In this document: in pieces, positions 25,559 through 34,033 of the stretch
How positions within the stretch are numbered: position 1 is the stretch's first letter
Layout: each line of letters starts with the position of its first letter
Assembly: GCA_033722555.1 (NCBI GenBank)
Contig: JAWVYS010000005.1
Location: 31,572-95,571 of the forward strand
Direction: 5' to 3'
DNA: 64,000 nucleotides
Source of the DNA: Brumimicrobium sp033722555
GTDB lineage: Bacteria; Bacteroidota; Bacteroidia; Flavobacteriales_D; Crocinitomicaceae
The notes under the pieces: generated by a model
What the model saw: the letters and a program-made list of their open reading frames with translations, nothing else
Told to the model about the DNA's origin: nothing
The model's database searches: none
Program-made: the position numbers and the translations under genes

Positions 25559-26109
25559 AAATGATTTTCTTCACTATATTCTTTGCAAGCTGTTCTTTAA
25601 CAGGACAAACACAGGAAGTTCTTCGTACCGGACTCATTCGAGCACAACTTACCTTGAGTCCGGGAACCTTTTTAAATACTGACGAGTCGCTTGTTTATCT
25701 GCACGGAACCCTTGAGGCCTATACGGACAGCAAAATTTCGCTTACCGGGGAAGGTTTTTTACAGGTAGGTCAACTCGGTAGCGAGCAGAGCAGTATAAGT
25801 CAGAATCATTCTGTTTTCTTTGGTTTCCATTATCACTTTACGCGGTCTAATCACGATCTCTATATGGGCATACAACCGGGTCTTTCCTTTACGCGATTAA
25901 ATCCTCAGGAAGAGACAATGGAAGCCCAAACGGGTTATAATCCTGTTTTTTCTGCTGCTGTCGGATACAATTATTACGTCGGCAGATTCTTTCACTTTTT
26001 TGTTCAGTCTCGACTTATTCTGGGAAACCACATGGTTGACAGGCCGTACAACCTTGCGGAATTAAGGCTTTCTGCTGGACTCGGGTTTAATCTGAATGTC
26101 CTCCGCTAG
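25546..26109 (+). CDS. Outer membrane beta-barrel-like protein, partner of preceding gene
   Basis: 187 residues, signal peptide MEKIKMIFFTIFFASCSLTGQTQ. Barrel-like strands follow (IRAQLTLSPGTFLNTDESLVY; VFFGFHYHFTRSNHDLYMGIQPGLSF; AAVGYNYYVGRFFHFFVQSRLILG; LRLSAGLGFNLNVLR), ending near a hydrophobic residue as OMPs often do. The start lies within the last 13 nt of the previous gene, giving a two-gene unit. It is similar in size to its neighbour but without obvious sequence identity. Function unknown. Confidence 0.7.
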   Translation: MEKIKMIFFTIFFASCSLTGQTQEVLRTGLIRAQLTLSPGTFLNTDESLVYLHGTLEAYTDSKISLTGEGFLQVGQLGSEQSSISQNHSVFFGFHYHFTRSNHDLYMGIQPGLSFTRLNPQEETMEAQTGYNPVFSAAVGYNYYVGRFFHFFVQSRLILGNHMVDRPYNLAELRLSAGLGFNLNVLR

Positions 26110-26222
26110 ACTTTCATAAACTTGCTTGTATTTAGATGGATTACTGACGAATTTCCCGTAAATTTGCACTGGTTTTTTGGGGGATAGAACCTGCCCGGAA
26201 AACAAAACAGGAATTTTTATAC

Positions 26223-28022
26223 ATGAAGAACATACGCAACTTTTGCATCATAGCTCATATCGATCATGGTAAGAGCACTTTAGCCGACCGATTACTTCAG
26301 ACTACAGGAACAATATCCGACCGTGACATGAAGGAACAGGCGTTGGACGATATGGATCTCGAGCGTGAACGTGGCATCACAATTAAGAGTCATGCTATAC
26401 AGATGGATTACCAGCATGACGGAGTTGATTACACACTTAACCTGATCGATACGCCGGGACACGTTGATTTTTCATATGAGGTGTCCAGATCTATTGCCGC
26501 ATGCGAAGGCGCATTGTTGATTGTGGATGCCTCTCAGGGGATTGAAGCACAAACCATTTCTAATTTATATTTAGCGCTTGAACACGATCTGGAAATTATT
26601 CCGATTTTGAATAAAATGGATTTGCCGGGTGCTCAACCTGAGGAGGTAACGGACCAGATTGTTGACCTGATTGGTTGTGACCCCTCAGATGTAATTCCCG
26701 CCTCAGGGAAAACCGGTCTTGGTGTGGATAAAATTTTAGATGCGATTATCAAAAGAATTCCGCCGCCCAAAGGTGATCCGGATGCCCCGCTTCAGGCAAT
26801 GATCTTTGATTCGGTATTCAATCCTTTTCGGGGTATTATCGCTTATTACAGAATACTGAACGGTAGCATAAAGAAAGGTCAGCGGGTGAAGTTTGTGAAT
26901 ACAGGCAGAAGCTACGATGCGGATGAAGTTGGTATTTTAAAGATGACTCCTCAACCCAAAAATGAGGTCAAGACAGGAGACGTAGGGTATATCATTTCAG
27001 GAATTAAGATAGCCAAAGAAGTAAAGGTGGGTGAAACGATCACTTCTTTTGAGAATCCTTGCAAAGAAGCGGTTAAAGGATTTGAGGACGTTAAACCCAT
27101 GGTTTTCTCCGGAATTTATCCGGTAGATACGGATGATTTCGAGGAGCTAAGGTTTTCTATGGAAAAACTGCAATTGAATGATTCATCGCTAGTCTACGAA
27201 CCGGAATCTTCAGCTGCTTTAGGTTTTGGCTTCCGATGTGGCTTTTTGGGAATGCTTCATCTCGAGATAATCCAGGAAAGACTGGAACGGGAATTCGACA
27301 TGACTGTGATTACGACGGTTCCAAACGTGTCTTATTACTGTTATATGCGTAAAAATCCGGAAGAGAGAATCATCGTAAATAACCCTTCGGAATTACCAGA
27401 TCCTGCGGCTGTTGAATATATTGAAGAACCTTATATCAAGGCGCAAGTGATTACCAAATCGGAATATATCGGACAGATAATGACTCTGTGCATCGAAAAA
27501 CGCGGTGAACTGCAAAATCAGGTTTATCTCACTCAGGACAGGGTAGAGATCACTTTCCTGATGCCCATGGCCGAGATTGTTTTTGACTTTTATGATCGTT
27601 TGAAATCGGTGTCAAGAGGATATGCTTCTTTCGACTATTTCCCTATCGGATACCAGAAATCAGACCTTGTGAAACTTGATGTACTGCTGAATCATGAGCA
27701 GGTAGATGCGCTTTCTGCATTAGTGCACCGAAGCAATGCCTTCGATCTCGGAAAGAAAATCTGCTTGAAGTTGAAAGAATTAATTCCAAGGCAACAGTTT
27801 GAGATTCCTATACAGGCTGCGATTGGTGCCAAGGTTATCGCCCGGGAAACGATTAAGGCCCTCAGAAAAGATGTAACCGCCAAATGTTACGGTGGAGATA
27901 TTTCAAGAAAACGAAAACTCCTGGAGAAACAAAAGCAGGGAAAGAAAAGAATGCGCCAGGTAGGAAGGGTGGAGGTACCACAGGAAGCATTCCTTGCAGT
28001 TCTGAAACTGAACGACAGTTGA
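26223..28022 (+). CDS. lepA: Elongation factor 4 (LepA)
   Basis: Ribosome-bound translational GTPase that aids initiation and back-translocation. The G motifs are intact: AHIDHGKSTLADR (G1), GITIKSHA (G2), DTPGHVDF (G3), NKMDLP (G4). Domain II, the G-domain III/V homologues and the LepA-specific C-terminal domain follow (AKCYGGDISRKRKLLEKQKQGKKRM, VEVPQEAFLAVL). Length 599 aa, exactly typical. TAAATTTG (26159-26166) upstream is a candidate -7 box, 56 nt before the ATG. Monocistronic as far as can be seen. Confidence 0.98.
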   Translation: MKNIRNFCIIAHIDHGKSTLADRLLQTTGTISDRDMKEQALDDMDLERERGITIKSHAIQMDYQHDGVDYTLNLIDTPGHVDFSYEVSRSIAACEGALLIVDASQGIEAQTISNLYLALEHDLEIIPILNKMDLPGAQPEEVTDQIVDLIGCDPSDVIPASGKTGLGVDKILDAIIKRIPPPKGDPDAPLQAMIFDSVFNPFRGIIAYYRILNGSIKKGQRVKFVNTGRSYDADEVGILKMTPQPKNEVKTGDVGYIISGIKIAKEVKVGETITSFENPCKEAVKGFEDVKPMVFSGIYPVDTDDFEELRFSMEKLQLNDSSLVYEPESSAALGFGFRCGFLGMLHLEIIQERLEREFDMTVITTVPNVSYYCYMRKNPEERIIVNNPSELPDPAAVEYIEEPYIKAQVITKSEYIGQIMTLCIEKRGELQNQVYLTQDRVEITFLMPMAEIVFDFYDRLKSVSRGYASFDYFPIGYQKSDLVKLDVLLNHEQVDALSALVHRSNAFDLGKKICLKLKELIPRQQFEIPIQAAIGAKVIARETIKALRKDVTAKCYGGDISRKRKLLEKQKQGKKRMRQVGRVEVPQEAFLAVLKLNDS

Positions 28023-28128
28023 TTTTCGTTGAATGTTGACGACTTAATTATTTATGATATATTTAGATCGATCTTAAGTATTAAGTCAAAGTTAACAGGG
28101 ATTTACACGGCCCTTTAACTACAATTGT

Positions 28129-28136
28129 TAATTTTG
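28129..28136 (+). promoter_or_regulatory. Candidate -7 promoter box of the LysE-type gene
   Basis: TAATTTTG is an exact TAnnTTTG match, 19 nt before the GTG start at 28156. No -33 box seen. Confidence 0.35.
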
Positions 28137-28155
28137 TTTTAACCAATTTCGGATT

Positions 28156-28806
28156 GTGTTTGAATTGATTTTAAAAGGTGTTGTTACAGGGTTGATTCTA
28201 AGTGTGATGCTGGGGCCTGCCTTCTTTGTGCTCCTCGAAACAAGTATACGCAAAGGAATCCGCTCCGCGCTCGCTTTCGATGCGGGAGTACTCATCAGTG
28301 ACATCGTTTATATCATTATCGCCTATGTATTTATTCAGCAGGTTGAAGAACTGTCGAGGGGTACTGATAATGCAGTAATTCGTGCGGTTGGAGGTGGGAT
28401 GTTCCTCATTTTCGGGCTCTTTACCTTTTTCAAAACGGTAAGCACAACACAACTGGATCCCGTGAGGGGGAAAGCCAAGAACTCGCGTGATTTCTGGATT
28501 TTATTCATCAAAGGACTCATTCTTAATTTAGCGAATCCACTGGTAATATTTTACTGGTTTTCCGTGATGGCTTTAGGTAAATCCGGTCAGGAAACCGTGT
28601 TTACTGGATGGGATATGTTTTTATACCTGACAGTTATTCTGGTTACCTTCTTCTCTATAGATGTTCTAAAGATCATGGGGGCTAAAAAACTACGCCCGTT
28701 TATAACCTCGGCTCTTCTTCGTTCCCTGAACAGAATTGTCGGTTCAATTCTTGTTGCATTCGGAGTGTTTCTTATCATTAACAGTATCGTATTATGGTTG
28801 AAATAA
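28156..28806 (+). CDS. LysE-family translocator
   Basis: 216 residues, starting at GTG, with six hydrophobic segments. The family signature is near the start: GLILSVMLGPAFFVLLETSIRKGIRSALAFDAGVLISD. The last helices include LLRSLNRIVGSILVAFGVFLI. LysE/RhtB proteins export amino acids or related solutes across the inner membrane; the substrate here is unknown. It is followed 51 bp later by the YwqK repeat gene on the same strand. No Lrp-type regulator lies next to it. Confidence 0.87.
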   Translation: MFELILKGVVTGLILSVMLGPAFFVLLETSIRKGIRSALAFDAGVLISDIVYIIIAYVFIQQVEELSRGTDNAVIRAVGGGMFLIFGLFTFFKTVSTTQLDPVRGKAKNSRDFWILFIKGLILNLANPLVIFYWFSVMALGKSGQETVFTGWDMFLYLTVILVTFFSIDVLKIMGAKKLRPFITSALLRSLNRIVGSILVAFGVFLIINSIVLWLK

Positions 28807-28857
28807 TGTAACCTTTTCGTTGAATTCTAATTATACACCACATATACCAAAATAAAA

Positions 28858-30567
28858 ATGCGGCTTTTACTTTTTCTTCTTTTTTCCTTAAATTTTTTGT
28901 CTTTCGCTCAGGAGGTTCATAAAAGAAACCTATCAAAGAGACAGTTTTTCTATTTCGACGTAAACAAAACCCAGGTTGAAAGTCAGGGTTTTTATTACAT
29001 AGATGATCTGGGAGAAACCACTCTGCGTCACGGGACATGGAAATTTTTTGATAAAGAAGGCGTTCTCAAGGCTGAACAGAATTATTATAAAAATGAACTT
29101 CACGGGAAGGTTGTTAATTATTTCGCCAACGGACAGGTGCAGAATCTGGGATATTTCTATCTCGGAAAACAAGACAGCATTTACCTTGAATACTATGAAG
29201 ACGGTGATTTGAGTCAGCAAGGTTACTACCTGCAAGGCAAGCCCATTGGCATCTGGGAATATTATTACCGTGATGGCCGGTTGAAATTAAAGGAAGAAAT
29301 CATAGATACTGTTTCATACGTTTGGGAATTTTACCTGCCTGACTCCCTGCATACCCAGACCGTAGTTGAAGGCAACGGTGAACTTATGACCTATTACACC
29401 AATGGCAAGCTGAAGGAGTGGTACAATTACAAAGACGGATTAAAGCACGGAAAATTTGAAGAAGGCTCCGTTCACGGTTATTATCTGTTAAAAGGCTCCT
29501 TCAAGGAAAATAAACCGGAGGGGAAGTGGGAATATTTTTATTACACGGGTGATATTGAAAAAATCAGTCATTATAAGGATGGAAAATTGAACGGTGATTA
29601 TACCTATTATTACGACAATGGGCAGATCAACGTGGAAGGAAAATTTTCTAATGGTTTAAAGGCAGGAGAATGGACCTGGTATACCAATCAGGGTAAGGTT
29701 GATATGAAAGGAAATTTCAGAAAAGGTATGCAACACGGTAAATGGATCTATTATTATCCGGAAGGAGGAATTTCCTACAAAGCTGAATTTAAGGATGATA
29801 AAAAACATGGTGCCTGGGTTTACTTTTATAAAGACGGCAAAAAGTTTAAAGAGGGAGAATTTTCGGAGGATCTTAAAAATGGAACCTGGAGAACATGGTA
29901 TGAGTCCGGACAATTATTGATGGAGGGAGATTATGTGAACGACCTGGAACAGGGTGAATGGAAGATTTTTTGGGAAAACGGAAAACTTAAGAATAAAACC
30001 ACTTTTAAAGACGGAAAAAGGAACGGAGAATGGCTCTCGTACTACGACACGGGCGTGCTGAAAGAAGAAGGCGAATATGAAGATGAGTTCAAAACCGGCG
30101 AATGGAAAGCTTATTTTGATAACGGCCGTTTAAAAGATCTTGGACATTACAAAGTCGTCGAGGAAAAATCCAAAATAAAATACGGTCCCTTAAAAGACAG
30201 GGTGAAGAGAACTTCTGTTAAACACGGTGAATTCCTGTCGTATTCATCGAAGGATTATCAAAAAACATTGGAAGGGAAGTATAAAAACGATGAAAAGCAC
30301 GGAGAATGGACGGCTTATCATCCGGGAGGTGTACAACCGGCTGTAATTACCAATTATAAAGACGGCAGACTCCACGGACCGATGAAAACCTATACTTTTA
30401 AAGGAAACCGACTGGTTTCTGAAATCAACTATAAAGACGGACTTCAACACGGAAAGGTACTGATCTACGACAAGGATGGAAAACTTGTGAAAGAGGAGGA
30501 ATATAAAAACGGTATCCGCGTGATTGAGGGAACAAGTTCAGGAACAGGTTTTTCTCCAGGAAGGTAA
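28858..30567 (+). CDS. Exported MORN/YwqK-type repeat protein
   Basis: 569 residues. The signal peptide is MRLLLFLLFSLNFLSFAQE. The rest consists of roughly 20 tandem repeats of about 23 residues with the pattern 'G-K-W-x-x-Y-y-x-x-G-x-l-k-x-e-x-x-y-k-d-G-k-x-x-G' (e.g. GKWEYFYYTGDIEKISHY, GEWTWYTNQGKVDMKGNF). This is the YwqK/MORN_2 family, sometimes labelled antitoxin after Bacillus YwqK, but there is no toxin gene beside it and it is exported, so that label is not supported. Probably a long beta-solenoid scaffold in the periplasm or cell surface. A smaller relative lies at 51909-52784. It ends 1 bp from the convergent mgtE. Confidence 0.85.
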   Translation: MRLLLFLLFSLNFLSFAQEVHKRNLSKRQFFYFDVNKTQVESQGFYYIDDLGETTLRHGTWKFFDKEGVLKAEQNYYKNELHGKVVNYFANGQVQNLGYFYLGKQDSIYLEYYEDGDLSQQGYYLQGKPIGIWEYYYRDGRLKLKEEIIDTVSYVWEFYLPDSLHTQTVVEGNGELMTYYTNGKLKEWYNYKDGLKHGKFEEGSVHGYYLLKGSFKENKPEGKWEYFYYTGDIEKISHYKDGKLNGDYTYYYDNGQINVEGKFSNGLKAGEWTWYTNQGKVDMKGNFRKGMQHGKWIYYYPEGGISYKAEFKDDKKHGAWVYFYKDGKKFKEGEFSEDLKNGTWRTWYESGQLLMEGDYVNDLEQGEWKIFWENGKLKNKTTFKDGKRNGEWLSYYDTGVLKEEGEYEDEFKTGEWKAYFDNGRLKDLGHYKVVEEKSKIKYGPLKDRVKRTSVKHGEFLSYSSKDYQKTLEGKYKNDEKHGEWTAYHPGGVQPAVITNYKDGRLHGPMKTYTFKGNRLVSEINYKDGLQHGKVLIYDKDGKLVKEEEYKNGIRVIEGTSSGTGFSPGR

Positions 30568-31917
30568 TCAAATACTGAACACGGTAATTCCAACAATAAA
30601 ATAGATAAATAATCCTACAACATCATTCAGAGTGGTAATAAAAGGTCCTGTAGCCACAGCGGGATCCACATTGTACTTGTTGAGAATCAGTGGAATGAGT
30701 GTTCCGAAGATCGCCGCAAAACAGATCACAATAAATAAAGCTATGCTTACGGAAACCCCAAGCATAATATCCTCAAGTAACCAGGTTGTAAAGAAAATAA
30801 TTACCCCGAAAATCAGTCCATTCAAAAGTCCAAGAGTAGCTTCTTTTTTAACCTTAGACAGAATACTTCCGAACTGGTTTGTTCCGTTAGCTATGGATTG
30901 AACAACGATAGCACTGGATTGCACCCCAACATTTCCTCCCATCGCAGCGACCAGAGGGATGAAGAAAGCAAGAGAGGGTATTTTACCAATCTGAGATTCA
31001 AAGTTACCTATTACCTGTGCGCCCAAAATTCCTCCAAGCAAGCCGATGAGTAGCCACGGCATGCGTGAGCGAGACATGCGCCAAATGCTAGCATTTGATT
31101 CTACACTCTCCGAGATCCCCGAAGCCATTTGAAAGTCTTTATCGGCCTCCTCACGAATAACATCTACAATATCGTCAATGGTGATACGGCCTACCAGTTT
31201 TTTTTGCAGGTCAAGCACGGGGATAGAAACCAAATCATATTTATCCATGATCCTTGCCACTTCTTCGCCTTCCACATTCGTGGTCACATACACCATGTTT
31301 TTGTCCTGATAAATATCTTTGATCAAGGTATTGGATTTTGCGAAAAGAAGTGATTTCAATGAAAGAAATCCTACCAGATGATCATCGTTATCAACGACAT
31401 AAATCGTATAGACTTTTTCGACGTCTTCCGCCTGGCGTCTGAGCTCTATCACGCAACGGTTTACCGGCCAGTCAAGTTTGGCCTTGATAAACTCAGTTTG
31501 CATCAAACCACCCGCAGAGTTTTCGTCGTAATTGAGAAGGTCTACCAGTTCGGCAGCGTCTTCATTATCCATTTCGGCGATTACCTCGAGCTGTCTGTCG
31601 ACCGGTAACTCTCCTAAAATATCAACCGCATCATCCGAATCGAGGTTCTCCAGTTGATGAGCAAGTTGTGATGGATTCAGGGTTTCAACAAAACGGTAAC
31701 GAACTTCGTCATCCAGTTCCATCAGTACTTCCCCCTGAAGTTCATTATCGAGCTGTGTATAAATGAATTTAGCCTCGTCAGCATCTAATTCATCCATAAT
31801 TTCAGCAATATCTGCAGGGTGTAGGGGAACGATCTGTGATTCGATGTAAGCAGAATTACCCTGCTCAATCATCTCACGGATTTCTTCCAAAAACTCCTTG
31901 GTTAACTCAAACTGCAT
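30568..31917 (-). CDS. mgtE: Magnesium transporter MgtE
   Basis: A gated Mg2+ channel of the inner membrane. The N domain (residues ~1-130, superhelical repeats with ELPVDRQLEVIAEMDNEDAAELVDLL) and two CBS domains (~130-255) form the cytosolic Mg sensor. A plug helix and five transmembrane helices follow, with the pore signature AAMGGNVGVQSSAIVVQSIA and the C-terminal pair FGTLIPLILNKYNVDPAVATGPFITTLNDVVGL. Length 449 aa is typical. It follows rsmA on the minus strand with ~145 bp between. A -7 box TACCTTTG lies upstream. Confidence 0.96.
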   Translation of the reverse strand: MQFELTKEFLEEIREMIEQGNSAYIESQIVPLHPADIAEIMDELDADEAKFIYTQLDNELQGEVLMELDDEVRYRFVETLNPSQLAHQLENLDSDDAVDILGELPVDRQLEVIAEMDNEDAAELVDLLNYDENSAGGLMQTEFIKAKLDWPVNRCVIELRRQAEDVEKVYTIYVVDNDDHLVGFLSLKSLLFAKSNTLIKDIYQDKNMVYVTTNVEGEEVARIMDKYDLVSIPVLDLQKKLVGRITIDDIVDVIREEADKDFQMASGISESVESNASIWRMSRSRMPWLLIGLLGGILGAQVIGNFESQIGKIPSLAFFIPLVAAMGGNVGVQSSAIVVQSIANGTNQFGSILSKVKKEATLGLLNGLIFGVIIFFTTWLLEDIMLGVSVSIALFIVICFAAIFGTLIPLILNKYNVDPAVATGPFITTLNDVVGLFIYFIVGITVFSI

Positions 31918-31934
31918 CGCTGAAAAAGTTTTGG

Positions 31935-31942
31935 CAAAGGTA
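31935..31942 (-). promoter_or_regulatory. Candidate -7 promoter box of mgtE
   Basis: The minus strand reads TACCTTTG (TAnnTTTG), 17 nt before the mgtE ATG. No riboswitch-like fold is visible in the short leader. Confidence 0.4.
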
Positions 31943-32062
31943 CGAAAGAAATAATAATAGTTCGGTGATTACGGTGTTATATCCGGGTTAAGGATTTTAG
32001 GTGACTTTAAATAAAAAGGCGCTCCAGAAAAACGATCTTTTCCTTGTTTTAAGGTCAGTTTG

Positions 32063-32842
32063 TCAATTTTCCTTTTCAACCAAACCGGTCAAGACAATAA
32101 AATCCTCCACCGATAATTGTTCGGGTCTCAGTGAGAGGAAAGGTGAATCTTTCAGTTTTTCTGTTTCCACAATTCCTTTGAGTGTATTACGGATGGTTTT
32201 TCTACGCTGATTAAAGGTGGTTTTTACGATGCGTTGGTGTAAACCCTCATCCACACCGAGTCGTTTACGTGCGTTTCTGGTGCAACGAATGACGGCTGAT
32301 CTCACTTTTGGAGGAGGGTTGAATACATGAGGCTCTACAGTGAAACAGTATTCAATATCATAGTATGTTTGCAAAAGAACATTCACAATTCCGTAGTTTT
32401 TTGTACCGGGTGGAGCCATGATCCGGTCTGCCAGTTCTTTTTGAAACATGCCTGTGATTTCCCCGACCTGATCCTTTGAGTCAATGCATTTAAGAAGTAT
32501 CTGCGAGGAAATATTGTATGGGAAATTACCCGCTACCACAAAATCTTCATTTCCGAAAATATTTTTCAGGTCGGTTTTAAGAAAGTCTTGCTGATGAATT
32601 CTACCGCTCAGGGAAGGGAAGTTTTTTTCGAGATAAATAACCGATTCTTTATCTACTTCCATCACGTGGAGCTCCGTATGAGGCAAATTGATCAGGTATT
32701 TAGTGATAGCACCCATTCCGGGACCTATCTCAAGAAGTTTTGTGTAATTGCCACCGGTATTGATCTGAGCGACTATATCTCGGGCAACATTTTCATCGGT
32801 CAAAAAGTGCTGGCCTAAATGTTTCTTAGGTGCAACTGTCAT
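32063..32842 (-). CDS. rsmA: 16S rRNA adenine dimethyltransferase RsmA (KsgA)
   Basis: Dimethylates the two adjacent adenines in the 3'-terminal helix of 16S rRNA during late 30S assembly, using SAM. Motifs: KKHLGQHFLTDENVARDIV at the N-terminus, SAM motif LLEIGPGMGAITKYL, catalytic NFPYNISSQIL, then PPPKVRSAVIRC. The C-terminal helical domain includes NQRRKTIRNTLKG and LRPEQLSVEDFIVL. 259 aa, typical. It overlaps the upstream DUF4286 gene by 4 nt, indicating one transcript with translational coupling. Confidence 0.97.
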   Translation of the reverse strand: MTVAPKKHLGQHFLTDENVARDIVAQINTGGNYTKLLEIGPGMGAITKYLINLPHTELHVMEVDKESVIYLEKNFPSLSGRIHQQDFLKTDLKNIFGNEDFVVAGNFPYNISSQILLKCIDSKDQVGEITGMFQKELADRIMAPPGTKNYGIVNVLLQTYYDIEYCFTVEPHVFNPPPKVRSAVIRCTRNARKRLGVDEGLHQRIVKTTFNQRRKTIRNTLKGIVETEKLKDSPFLSLRPEQLSVEDFIVLTGLVEKEN

Positions 32843-33156
32843 GAAGGTTTGAATTCATCAATCACCGAAAGTAAGGTACGGAACGCGGCAAATTTACCTG
32901 CAAATTTCTTCGTGTGTTCTCCCTGAAGTCTGTGAGCATGATTTTCCTGATAAGTATTCAGCTCTTCCTGAGAATGAGCCAGATAAGTGATCGCGTAAGT
33001 TACTCCTCCTTCTTCTTCACCGTGTACCCGGCACAAACGACTTTCTTTGAAATGACCGGTAGCCATGACATCGGGGATATGAATTTCTCTCATCCATTGC
33101 AGCCATTCCTGAGAAACCTCTTCATCAATACTTACTGTAACGTTATAAACCACCAT
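32839..33156 (-). CDS. DUF4286-family protein
   Basis: 105 residues: MVVYNVTVSIDEEVSQEWLQWMREIHIPDVMATGHF... This is a small ferredoxin-like alpha/beta fold protein commonly encoded just before rsmA in Bacteroidota, as here (4-nt overlap). It has conserved aromatic and acidic residues but no catalytic motif I can name. A role alongside ribosome maturation is a guess from context. TATCTTTG (33161-33168, minus) lies just 4 nt before the ATG, so the mRNA may be almost leaderless. Confidence 0.85.
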   Translation of the reverse strand: MVVYNVTVSIDEEVSQEWLQWMREIHIPDVMATGHFKESRLCRVHGEEEGGVTYAITYLAHSQEELNTYQENHAHRLQGEHTKKFAGKFAAFRTLLSVIDEFKPS

Positions 33157-33183
33157 GTTTCAAAGATAAGTAATCGTCAGAAA

Positions 33184-33966
33184 TTAAAGACATTTGGTTC
33201 TTCCTCCGTCTACTGGTACGTTAATTCCGTTGATATAACCGGCTGCCGGACTCGCTAAAAAGGCCACTGCGTTAGCGATTTCTTCAGGTTCCGCAATTCG
33301 TTTCATCGGTACCTGAGAAGCCATGTGGGAGATAATCTCTTCATAGTTGAGATCGGCAGACTGATCGGCCTTGTTTTCAGCAATGGATTTTAAACGTTCG
33401 GTATTCGTAGCCCCGGGAAGAACATTGTTTACAGTAATGTTGTATTGTCCAAGTTCGTTGGCCATTGTTTTGCTCCAGTTGGCAACAGCTCCCCGGATAG
33501 TGTTTGAAACTCCAAGACCATCCAGCGGTTGTTTAACACTTGTGGAAATAATATTGATGATCCTTCCGTAGCCGGCTTCTTTCATGCCGGGATACAATGT
33601 CTTTACAAGGATATGATTACAGATGAGGTGATTGGTGAAGGCACTCATGAATTCTGAAGTGGTCGCCTTTCGAATAGGGCCGCCTTTAGGTCCTCCGGTA
33701 TTGTTCAGGAGAATATGAGCAGTTTTGTTTTTTGACCAATCTTTTATTTTCTTTTCAAGAACATCCGGGTTCGAAAAATCAGCCACTAAATAATCGTGGT
33801 TCTTATTGCTTTTCAGTTCTGTGAGCACTTTTTTCAGTTTTTCCTCGTTTCGGGCAACCAGTGTAATGGAAGCTCCCAGATTTGCTAATGCAATAGCAAC
33901 GCTTTTACCGATTCCCTGCGTACTTCCACATACTACAGCATGTTTTCCGGTCAAATCAATATTCAT
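33184..33966 (-). CDS. Short-chain dehydrogenase/reductase with altered active site
   Basis: 260 residues with an intact Rossmann N-terminus (GKHAVVCGSTQGIGKSVAIAL), the ILLNNTGGPKGG equivalent of NNAG, and a C-terminal PEEIANAVAFLASPAAGYINGINVPVDGG typical of FabG-like SDRs. The Ser of the active site is present (INIISTSVKQPL), but the YxxxK motif is replaced: the matching segment reads LGVSNTIRGAVANWSKTMA, so catalytic Tyr and Lys are missing. Similar BKR-like SDRs with SN...R are known from many bacteria, so this is a subfamily trait. Its reaction, if any, is unknown. Confidence 0.87.
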   Translation of the reverse strand: MNIDLTGKHAVVCGSTQGIGKSVAIALANLGASITLVARNEEKLKKVLTELKSNKNHDYLVADFSNPDVLEKKIKDWSKNKTAHILLNNTGGPKGGPIRKATTSEFMSAFTNHLICNHILVKTLYPGMKEAGYGRIINIISTSVKQPLDGLGVSNTIRGAVANWSKTMANELGQYNITVNNVLPGATNTERLKSIAENKADQSADLNYEEIISHMASQVPMKRIAEPEEIANAVAFLASPAAGYINGINVPVDGGRTKCL

Positions 33967-33982
33967 ATCCCTTGTTTTTTTC

Positions 33983-33990
33983 CAAAGTTA
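33983..33990 (-). promoter_or_regulatory. Candidate -7 promoter box of the SDR gene
   Basis: The minus strand reads TAACTTTG, matching TAnnTTTG, 16 nt before the ATG at 33966. Confidence 0.35.
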
Positions 33991-34033
33991 TTGAAATTAT
34001 TCATACGATTACAGAAAATCTAAATACCCTTTT

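Noticed and set aside
28858..30567. YwqK-type protein as part of a toxin-antitoxin system
   Set aside because: Signal peptide present and no toxin gene beside it; the family name is historical.
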